From: Deltaproteobacteria bacterium
Lineage (GTDB): Bacteria; Myxococcota; UBA796; SXON01
Assembly: GCA_947483545.1 (NCBI GenBank)
Contig: CANKNP010000137.1
Coordinates: 1-12,148 of the forward strand
Direction of reading: 5' to 3'
DNA: 12,148 nt
Shown here: positions 6,552 through 12,148 of the stretch, in pieces
Layout of the letters: each line of letters starts with the position of its first letter
Numbering within the stretch: the first letter of the stretch is position 1
Notes under the pieces: generated by a model
Told to the model about the DNA's origin: nothing
The model's database searches: none
Seen by the model: only the letters and a program-made list of their open reading frames with translations
Program-made: the position numbers and the translations under genes

Positions 6552-7928
6552 TCAGAACTCGTCGGGGAGCTCGCGGGGGAAGCCGCCGATCGGCCGGTAG
6601 TAGATGCGGACGTCCTCGTTGTAGCCGGGCACCGCTGCACCATGAAAGGCGACGGCGTTGGAGGAGGCTTCGTAGGTCCAACCATCCCCCCAAACGATGT
6701 CGCTGGCGTCCTCCGCCTCGTTGGTGTTCACGGAGGCGTTCACGCTCACGTTGTCGATGTACACGTCGATGGTGGCGACGTCCGGGACCGACTGGAGCGG
6801 GAACAGGGTCTGCAGGTTGGAGAGCAGGTCGCCGAGCTCATCGAGGTTGGTCGCGAAGTCGGAGGCGACGCAGTCCTCATCGGGGGAGCCAGTGATGTTG
6901 ATGTACGCGCCAAGCGTGGTCCCGACGACGTTCTGATAGCGCTCGACCGCCCAGGACTGGGCACCATCGAGGCAATCCCCATCGGAGCCATCGTACCAGG
7001 GCCCGATCACCGCGACGCGCACGGGGTTCAGGAAGGAGCCGAAGGCTTCCGCGTAGACCTCCGGATCGTTGTCCCCGGTGGCCTGGCGGTAGGAGCCGTC
7101 GCCTTCGTCCGTCACGATGACGACGATGGTGTTGGCATCGTCGCGCAGGAAGCCAGCGGCTGTTCCCTTCAGATCGGACTGCCCGTCTCCATCTTCGTCC
7201 GCATCGAAGATCGTCGGGCTGGTGCCGCTTCCGTTCGGCGGGACGTAGCCGTAACAGGCCTCGGGCGGGGAGTCCGCCGCCCGACACAGCGCCAACATGG
7301 CGCCTTCGAGGCCCATCTCGTTGCCGGACCCGCAATGTCCGGTCCAAGCGCCCGCACCGCAGAGACAATCCAGGTACTCCTGGCTGATCCCACGGCTGGC
7401 GTCGGGCGCCTCTTCGTCGCAGACGAAGTCCACATCCGCCTCGACGTCGTTCTCCGAGAAGCAGGTCGCACCGCACAACAGGTTGCGCTGGAACTGGAGC
7501 TTCGCCTCGGGGTCGCCACGTTTGATCACCATCGTGTCGATGTCCACGAGGCTTCCGCCGTCCCCGGGGATCGGATCGTCCGGGTTCGCAGACTCCACAG
7601 ATGTGGTGGTGATCCCGATCTGGTAGTCGATGTACAGCGCCTCGCCCGTGGTCTCGCGCACGTAGTTCGCGACAGCATCGGTCAGCGTGGCGTGGGGCGC
7701 CTCGGCGTTGGTCAGCCGGTCGATGAACGTGTTGAAGTTCAACGCCAGCGCCGTCGCCTCCTCCTGCATGGAGTCGGAGTTGTCCAGCACGAACAGGATG
7801 TCCGCATTGTTGCTGAACGAAGCCTGCTCAAAGCCAGTCACGCGGAACATCTCGTAGCTGTTGCAGCTCGTGAGCCCGAGCACCACGAACAGGCAGAGCA
7901 CGGCGGGAGAGCGGGGAGGGTTCAGCAT
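6552..7928 (-). CDS. VWA-domain outer-membrane lipoprotein with MIDAS motif
   Basis: A 458-residue lipoprotein. The signal ends in lipobox LTSC with lipidated Cys22; the next residues are Asn-Ser, with no Asp retention signal, so outer-membrane location is expected. A von Willebrand A domain starts at about residue 42 (ADILFVLDNSDSM). Its MIDAS D49-x-S51-x-S53 should bind a divalent cation, and a further MIDAS-type Asp is in IVVIVTDEGD (about 274). A long insertion in the domain carries most of ten further cysteines (LLCGATC, DCLC, GHC, LALC, EACYG) and an acidic loop DADEDGDGQSD (242-252) like a thrombospondin type-3 or EF-hand calcium site. About 75 beta-rich residues follow the VWA domain. 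VWA lipoproteins act as adhesins or complex-assembly factors; CglB of Myxococcus is one. No Shine-Dalgarno is obvious. The start ATG places the signal correctly. Confidence 0.88.
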   Translation of the reverse strand: MLNPPRSPAVLCLFVVLGLTSCNSYEMFRVTGFEQASFSNNADILFVLDNSDSMQEEATALALNFNTFIDRLTNAEAPHATLTDAVANYVRETTGEALYIDYQIGITTTSVESANPDDPIPGDGGSLVDIDTMVIKRGDPEAKLQFQRNLLCGATCFSENDVEADVDFVCDEEAPDASRGISQEYLDCLCGAGAWTGHCGSGNEMGLEGAMLALCRAADSPPEACYGYVPPNGSGTSPTIFDADEDGDGQSDLKGTAAGFLRDDANTIVVIVTDEGDGSYRQATGDNDPEVYAEAFGSFLNPVRVAVIGPWYDGSDGDCLDGAQSWAVERYQNVVGTTLGAYINITGSPDEDCVASDFATNLDELGDLLSNLQTLFPLQSVPDVATIDVYIDNVSVNASVNTNEAEDASDIVWGDGWTYEASSNAVAFHGAAVPGYNEDVRIYYRPIGGFPRELPDEF

Positions 7929-7969
7929 GGCGGGAGTGTACCGGTGGAAGGGCGGTGCCGGCAATGCGC

Positions 7970-7989
7970 GGGCGCGAGGGAACGCGCCC
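7970..7989 (-). terminator. Terminator-like hairpin after the bactofilin-like gene
   Basis: A perfect 7-bp GC stem, GGGCGCG (7970-7976) with CGCGCCC (7983-7989), and a 6-base loop, 3 bases past the bactofilin-like stop codon on the minus strand. No U-tract follows. It could end most transcription from the bactofilin-like gene and separate it from the VWA lipoprotein gene, which starts 64 bases further on. Confidence 0.45.
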
Positions 7990-7992
7990 CGC

Positions 7993-9399
7993 TCACATCT
8001 TCTTTACCAGCGAGTTGATCGTGTTGAACGTGGTGGTGACCTGATGCTGGATGCGGAGCCCGTGCTTCTGGTGGAACTTGACCAGGTCCGACCAGATGGA
8101 GGTGATCTCGGCCCGCACCTCATCGTACGCGCGGGCGTCGATGAGATCACGCAAGTGGGCCACGGCCGGCGGCACCTCGGACTCGCCGTAGCGCTCCGCG
8201 ATCTTGCCGACGGCATCGACGAGCTTGTCGTGCAGCGGATGGGCGGGGGGCAACCCGGCCGGACGGGCTGCGGTGGTCTCGTCCACTGGCTCCGGCACGA
8301 CCTCGACGGGCCCTGGGTCCGCGGCGGGAACGGCCATGAGCGCTCCAGGCGGGAGCGTCGCTGCGGCGGCATGGGTCACCTGGGGAGGGATGGACCGAGT
8401 CGGCTCCGCTGCGATCACCTGGGCCGGGGCAACCCTCTGCGCCTCCGGGGCGGCCCTCTGCGCCTCCGGTGCGCCCGCCGTCTTCTGGGCTTCCGGTGCG
8501 CCCGCCGTGGCAACCGGTGTCGCGGGAGGGGGGGCGGCAGGCGCCGCGCGACCGCTCGCGGCGGGGCCGGCCCACTGCTCGCCGGGCGCTGAGAGCCCCC
8601 GCTCACGTAGGTAGCCCGCGGGATCGCCGAACATCTCGGCGTAGTCCTCGAGGCGGAACCCGCCCTTGATGGCGTTGGTTCCGAGGTCGTTCTGGCTCTC
8701 GATGATGGTCGCCCGGCCGGCGGTCTTCGCGTCGACGTGCACTTCGGTGGCGATCATCGCATCGATCTGGATCTTGCCAGCACCAAGCTGGATCTTGTTA
8801 GTGGCCTGCAGCCCGCGGGCGGTCACCGACTCGCCGGAGATCTGGATGTCCCCAGCGCGAATCGTGCCGGCCTGGACCGAGCCACCGATCGATACCGTCC
8901 CCGCCGCGGTCAAATTATCAGAGTTCAACGCCCCCTTGACGCTCACCGCACCCGCCACCTCCGCACGCCGGGCCGTCAGGTTGCCGGCGACGGCGACATC
9001 CCCCCTAGCCTTGAGGTCCTGCGCGCCCACGTCGCCCTGGGCCGAGAGGCCGCCACCCACGTCTACCTGAACCGCGACAAGCGGCCCGCCAACGGCGAGA
9101 TCGCCGCCCGTCTGGATGTTGCCCAACGTGGCCGAGCCCGCCACGGAGACCGCACCGCCAGCTTGCACCGACTCCGCCGTCAACGCGCCGTTGACGCGGA
9201 TTCCGCCCGCGGCGATGAGCGCGCCGGCCGTGATGGCGCCATGCAGCTCGACATCCCCGGCGCGGGAGACGACCCTCGAGAGGGGCCGGCCGAACGTCGT
9301 GTGCAACACGACGTCCCCCGCGTTCTCGATGATGAGCCCGGCATCGCTCACCTGAAAGGTGACACCGGCGGGGATGACGAAGGGCTGCGACTTTTCCAT
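7993..9399 (-). CDS. Long bactofilin-like polymer-forming protein with C-terminal helical domain
   Basis: A 468-residue cytoplasmic protein without signal peptide. Residues about 45-235 are a regular Gly/Ala/Val repeat (GDVELHGAITAGALIAAGG, then GTVSIGGSVQAGTIRAGDIQ and others) expected to form a right-handed beta-helix, as in bactofilins (DUF583); FapA/DUF342-type beta-helices are the alternative. Ordinary bactofilins are about 100-240 residues with one core, so this is much longer. After FRLEDYAEMFGDPAGYL comes a Pro/Ala linker (about 270-385) with repeated APEAQ units. A conserved-looking helical C-terminal domain (about 386-468) starts HPLHDKLVDAVGKIAERYGE. The ATG at 9399 has GAGG about 8 bases upstream. 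Bactofilins polymerise without nucleotide and scaffold envelope or motility functions. The gene lies next to envelope genes and diverges from the SDR. Confidence 0.78.
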   Translation of the reverse strand: MEKSQPFVIPAGVTFQVSDAGLIIENAGDVVLHTTFGRPLSRVVSRAGDVELHGAITAGALIAAGGIRVNGALTAESVQAGGAVSVAGSATLGNIQTGGDLAVGGPLVAVQVDVGGGLSAQGDVGAQDLKARGDVAVAGNLTARRAEVAGAVSVKGALNSDNLTAAGTVSIGGSVQAGTIRAGDIQISGESVTARGLQATNKIQLGAGKIQIDAMIATEVHVDAKTAGRATIIESQNDLGTNAIKGGFRLEDYAEMFGDPAGYLRERGLSAPGEQWAGPAASGRAAPAAPPPATPVATAGAPEAQKTAGAPEAQRAAPEAQRVAPAQVIAAEPTRSIPPQVTHAAAATLPPGALMAVPAADPGPVEVVPEPVDETTAARPAGLPPAHPLHDKLVDAVGKIAERYGESEVPPAVAHLRDLIDARAYDEVRAEITSIWSDLVKFHQKHGLRIQHQVTTTFNTINSLVKKM

Positions 9400-9465
9400 T
9401 TACAATCCTCAAAGGAGGGGCGAAGGTAACGCGCCGCGCCTTGTGCGGGGGTTAGTTGCGCGCCC
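9400..9465. promoter_or_regulatory. Divergent intergenic region between bactofilin-like gene and SDR
   Basis: These 66 bases separate two divergent start codons, so promoters for both genes must lie here or inside the genes. I see no convincing -35/-10 pair for either. On the minus strand, CCTC-CTTT-GAGG (about 9408-9419) could form a weak 4-bp hairpin covering the bactofilin ribosome binding site. The SDR start has no Shine-Dalgarno, so its message may be leaderless or short-leadered. Confidence 0.4.
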
Positions 9466-10380
9466 ATGGCATGGTCCGAAACCGACATTCCCGATCTCAC
9501 GGACCGAATCATCGTGGTGACAGGTGCGAACAGCGGGATCGGCTGGGAGGCGGCGCGGATGTTCGCTGCCAACAACGCCCGCGTGGTGATGGCATGCCGC
9601 ACGGTGTCCAAGGGGGAGGAGGCCGCAGCGCGCATCCGGTCGAGGGTGCAGGGCGCTCGGCTGGAGGTGATGTCGCTGGATCTCGCGGATCTCGACAGCG
9701 TACGGGCGTTCGCGGGCGGCCTGCGGGGCGTACATCCGACGATCCACGCGCTTGTGAACAACGCCGGGATCATGGCGGTGCCGCAGGGCAAGACCGCGCA
9801 GGGCTTCGAGATGCAGCTCGGCACCAACCACTTCGGGCACTTTGCCCTCACCGGTCTGCTGCTGGACGCGATCGCGCCGGATGGCCGGGTGGTGACCGTG
9901 TCGTCGGGGGTGCATCGCGCCGGGAGTTTTGACTGGACAGATCTGAACTGGGAGAGGGGCTACAGCGAGTGGCCGGCCTACTGCAGGTCCAAGCTGGCGA
10001 ACCTGTTCTTTGCCTTCGAGTTGCAGCGGCGGCTCAAGGCTGCCGGCTCGGGCGTGTTGAGCGTCGCCTGTCATCCCGGATACTCCGCGACAAATCTACA
10101 GTTTGTAGGGCCGAAGCAGCGCGACAGCGCGATCGGCCATGCGGTGATGGCGATGTCCAACGCGCTGTTCGCCCAACCAGCGGCCTGGGGTGCGCTGCCC
10201 ACGGTGTACGCGACGGTCGCGCCTGGACTTGCGGGCGGCGAGTACGTCGGCCCGCGGATCTTTCAGGCCTGGGGGGCGCCGGAGGTGCAATCGACGGCCG
10301 CACGAGCCCAAGATCCCGAGGGGTGGAAAAAGTTGTGGGAGGCGTCAGAGAAGCGGACCGGGGTGAAATTCCCGTCTTAG
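9466..10380 (+). CDS. Short-chain dehydrogenase/reductase (retinol-dehydrogenase-like)
   Basis: A 304-residue NAD(P)-dependent oxidoreductase. The Rossmann cofactor motif is TGANSGIG (19-26), followed by an Arg in MACRT, which suggests NADP(H) preference. Further motifs are LDLADL after strand 3, NNAG (98-101), catalytic Asn121 in LGTNHFGHF, Ser146/147 in VSSG and the Tyr172-x3-Lys176 pair in AYCRSK. ACHPGYSATNL is the PG motif. The overall pattern (RIIVVTGANSGIG, NHFGHFALTGLLL, HPGYSATNLQ) is that of the retinol dehydrogenase/WW-oxidoreductase-like SDRs common in bacteria. Substrate cannot be read from sequence. It is the only plus-strand gene here, divergent from the bactofilin-like gene and convergent with the gene ending at 10504, so it is probably monocistronic. 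It has no visible ribosome binding site. Confidence 0.95.
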   Translation: MAWSETDIPDLTDRIIVVTGANSGIGWEAARMFAANNARVVMACRTVSKGEEAAARIRSRVQGARLEVMSLDLADLDSVRAFAGGLRGVHPTIHALVNNAGIMAVPQGKTAQGFEMQLGTNHFGHFALTGLLLDAIAPDGRVVTVSSGVHRAGSFDWTDLNWERGYSEWPAYCRSKLANLFFAFELQRRLKAAGSGVLSVACHPGYSATNLQFVGPKQRDSAIGHAVMAMSNALFAQPAAWGALPTVYATVAPGLAGGEYVGPRIFQAWGAPEVQSTAARAQDPEGWKKLWEASEKRTGVKFPS

Positions 10381-10397
10381 AGTCGGTAGTTCATACG

Positions 10398-10448
10398 CCG
10401 GGAGCGCCGCCCGCGAGGGCTCGCAGCGGGCGCCGCGGCTGCTCCCGG
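10398..10448. terminator. Long two-part hairpin between convergent genes
   Basis: Outer stem CCGGGAGC (10398-10405) pairs with GCTCCCGG (10441-10448). Inner stem CGCCCGC (10408-10414) pairs with GCGGGCG (10426-10432), with an 11-base loop. It lies 17 bases past the SDR stop and is symmetric enough to act on both strands. There is no T-tract, as is common in GC-rich genomes. Confidence 0.6.
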
Positions 10449-10477
10449 AGCCGCAGAATTCAACGTCGCCCGGGCCC

Positions 10478-10501
10478 CCGGCGCGGGTACCCCCGCGTCG
10501 G
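10478..10501 (-). terminator. GC hairpin directly after the stop of the bitopic protein gene
   Basis: A 10-bp stem with one G-T wobble, 10478-10487 (CCGGCGCGGG) paired with 10492-10501 (CCCGCGTCGG), and a 4-base loop TACC. It begins 2 bases beyond the stop codon of the minus-strand gene ending at 10504. With the neighbouring hairpin it makes a strong bidirectional stop between two convergent genes. No U-tract is visible. Confidence 0.55.
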
Positions 10502-10503
10502 GG

Positions 10504-11931
10504 CTAGTTCCGGACGCCCACCCAAGGCGGCCCCGAAACGCGCCAAACGGGCATCCAGGTAGACACCGTCTCGTCCGGGGTGGCGATCACGCCCATCCAC
10601 ACGCCAGGCGGCAGGGCGCGAACGAGGTGTCCGAGCGACTCGGGGTTCAACGCCCCGGGATCGGTGACCGTGTCGCCGCCCAGGATCACCACCGCGACGG
10701 GCGCACCCTCGGTCCGAGCGAGCGCCATCACGCCGGCCGCGATCTCCTCCCACGTCGGGACCGTCGCGACCCAAACCCCGGCTCCCCCCACCGGAGGGAG
10801 CTGCGTGCGCCCGGGAAGGACCACGACGACCCGGCGCTGCTCGGTCAACATGCGGAGCAGCTCAGGCAGGAGCGCCACGGGATCGTCCACCCGGAGCACC
10901 GCTGCCTCGCTCCACATCGGGCCGCCGGGAAACAACGGCGGGGCGGGGTGGGCCCGGAGCGTAGGTCGGACCGTGAACGTCCGCGTCCGCCGCGCCCGGA
11001 CGAACGCGATGCCGCCGACCCCTCCCAAGCCCAGTGCGGCCCACAACCACGGACCGAAAGGGGTCTCGCCCACGCCCGGGAGGTGGGACGAGGCGGCTTC
11101 CTGGGCGACAGGCTTGGCATCCGCCTTCGGCTCGGCCTTCACGGGGGAGGCTTCGGCCGCGGGAGGGGTGACCGTCGCGGTTGAAGCCGACTCGGGGGAG
11201 GGCGCCTGGGCGGCCGCCGCGGTCGTCCCGCCGGTCAGCGACGGCATCGGCGGCAACGGCATTTCGAAGGGCGCCGAGGAGCTTGCCGCGGCCTTGACGT
11301 CCACGGTCAGGTACCGGATCGGGCCCGCGGGCCAGGTGACCACGCCCAGCGGGATCGACTTTCCGTCGCCCGAGTTCATCATCACGTCGGCCTTGTCAGC
11401 GGCCAGGAATCCAGCGCAGCCGGGCTCGCCGTCGTTCACCTGCCGGTCGGGGAACGATCCGTCGTCATGGCAGTTGAGCTGCGTCGCGCCCCCCCCAAGG
11501 ACCAGCACAGGCGCTGGCCCCGTGCCGTACTGAGGGAGCCTTGCCAGCACAATGGGCACGGCGGGCCGGGGGCGGCCGCCGGCCGAGAGCGTCAACGAGC
11601 TGCCGTCGGTGGATATCTGCACCATGCCACCCGATACTTCCAACGCCGCAACCCTGGGCTTGCCCGCCTCCCAGGTGAGCACGCCGGCGTCGGTGAGCTT
11701 GCCGTCGACAATCGCCAGCACAGCCCCGGTGTCCCCCTCCAATTCGATGTCCTCGCAGGTGAACACCCCATCGACTGCCTGATCGGAGCCCGTGCCGGCG
11801 TCATTGCACGGCGCGACGCGTGCGCCCTCCGCGTCTCGCACCACGCCGAGCACTGCTTGCGCCTTGGACACTCCGGCGACCCGAAGCTGCACCGGCGTGG
11901 CGTGGGCGAGGGCAGCCAGAAGGAGAAGCAT
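10504..11931 (-). CDS. Bitopic membrane protein of unknown function, secreted N-terminal domain
   Basis: I do not recognise this 475-residue protein. The chosen ATG (11931) begins a signal peptide (MLLLLAALAHA, cleavage near residue 11); the frame extends upstream to about 12057, but that part is arginine-rich and looks non-coding. An exported beta-rich domain (about 12-215) contains four cysteines (42, 59, 154, 172), consistent with two disulfides. A Pro/Ala/Glu-rich linker (about 216-290) leads to one transmembrane helix at about 294-312 (WLWAALGLGGVGGIAFV) and RARRTR, so the C-terminus should be cytoplasmic. That domain (about 340-475) alternates strands and helices (RRVVVVLPG, PVAVVILGGD, GVWMGVIATPDE) like a Rossmann-type or P-loop-like fold, but has no Walker A motif. 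It could be a transmembrane signalling or envelope-linking protein. No Shine-Dalgarno is clear. Confidence 0.72.
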   Translation of the reverse strand: MLLLLAALAHATPVQLRVAGVSKAQAVLGVVRDAEGARVAPCNDAGTGSDQAVDGVFTCEDIELEGDTGAVLAIVDGKLTDAGVLTWEAGKPRVAALEVSGGMVQISTDGSSLTLSAGGRPRPAVPIVLARLPQYGTGPAPVLVLGGGATQLNCHDDGSFPDRQVNDGEPGCAGFLAADKADVMMNSGDGKSIPLGVVTWPAGPIRYLTVDVKAAASSSAPFEMPLPPMPSLTGGTTAAAAQAPSPESASTATVTPPAAEASPVKAEPKADAKPVAQEAASSHLPGVGETPFGPWLWAALGLGGVGGIAFVRARRTRTFTVRPTLRAHPAPPLFPGGPMWSEAAVLRVDDPVALLPELLRMLTEQRRVVVVLPGRTQLPPVGGAGVWVATVPTWEEIAAGVMALARTEGAPVAVVILGGDTVTDPGALNPESLGHLVRALPPGVWMGVIATPDETVSTWMPVWRVSGPPWVGVRN

Positions 11932-12148
11932 CCGGGAGAGCCTACGCCACTGTGCCGGGGGTCGGCAAGCGCGCACCACCGGGCGTTCCATCGCGGCCGT
12001 ACAATGCTCGCCCCGCGCGGCGCGCGCACAGCGCCACATCCGCACAGCCCGGTCCAACCTGGGCGAAGGGCGTTTGGCAGGGAGCGCACCGTGCGGCGCC
12101 GTGCGATGATCGCCGTTCGTGCACCCCCAACCCCCTCCCCCCCCAAGA
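11932..12148. other. Upstream region at the right edge, no gene recognised, C-rich tract
   Basis: These 217 bases hold no convincing gene. Open frames here are arginine- or alanine-rich readings of GC-rich DNA. The region should carry the promoter of the minus-strand gene starting at 11931, but no clear -35/-10 is seen. The C-runs at 12124-12128, 12131-12135 and 12137-12144 give long G-runs on the minus strand. Confidence 0.5.

Noticed and set aside
4756..8018. Long plus-strand open frames opposite the TPR, barrel and VWA genes (about 457 and 494 codons)
   Set aside because: These are mirror-image frames of minus-strand genes that show signal peptides and motifs; the plus-strand products show none.
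11932..12146. Minus-strand N-terminal extension or separate gene upstream of the bitopic protein
   Set aside because: The readings are Arg/Pro/Ala-rich with no ribosome binding site, while ATG 11931 starts an immediate signal peptide.

Overview
High-GC window with strongly G/C-biased third codon positions. The gene families point to a Myxococcota (deltaproteobacterial) chromosome: a long bactofilin-like protein, a von Willebrand factor A (VWA) lipoprotein, a small outer-membrane beta-barrel of the myxobacterial type and a periplasmic TPR protein. No mobile element, tRNA, rRNA or CRISPR array is visible. Ten of the twelve complete or partial genes left of 9400 and right of 10500 lie on the minus strand; the single plus-strand gene is an SDR oxidoreductase.

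Layout, right to left along the minus strand. 10504-11931 is a secreted/bitopic protein of unknown function. It converges on the SDR gene (9466-10380), with two strong GC hairpins in the 123-base gap. The SDR diverges from a long bactofilin-like gene (7993-9399), which is followed by a terminator-like hairpin. Next come three tightly packed envelope genes: a VWA-domain lipoprotein with a MIDAS motif (6552-7928), an outer-membrane beta-barrel (5838-6509) and a TPR protein (4234-5838). The last two share one base (TGATG). After a hairpin comes an overlapping three-gene cassette: ECF sigma factor (3618-4181), membrane anti-sigma factor with a zinc-binding HxxxCxxC motif (3254-3628) and a Spy/CpxP/CnrX-like periplasmic protein (2853-3257). 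The 3' end of that cassette is expanded into a perfect 3 x 31-bp tandem repeat. The leftmost genes are housekeeping: eukaryote-like NADP-isocitrate dehydrogenase (1480-2703), a small unknown gene (1223-1447) and the N-terminal 383 codons of a RecQ helicase (1-1149, cut by the window edge).

How they may work together. The VWA lipoprotein, beta-barrel and TPR genes look like a surface module: a lipoprotein adhesin, an outer-membrane barrel and a periplasmic scaffold. The same kinds of parts occur in the outer-membrane side of the Myxococcus gliding machinery (CglB, GltA/GltB, GltC/GltE). That comparison is an inference; no gliding motor gene is in the window. The sigma/anti-sigma/Spy-like cassette directly downstream looks like an envelope-stress or metal-sensing regulator, and it could be co-transcribed with the surface module.
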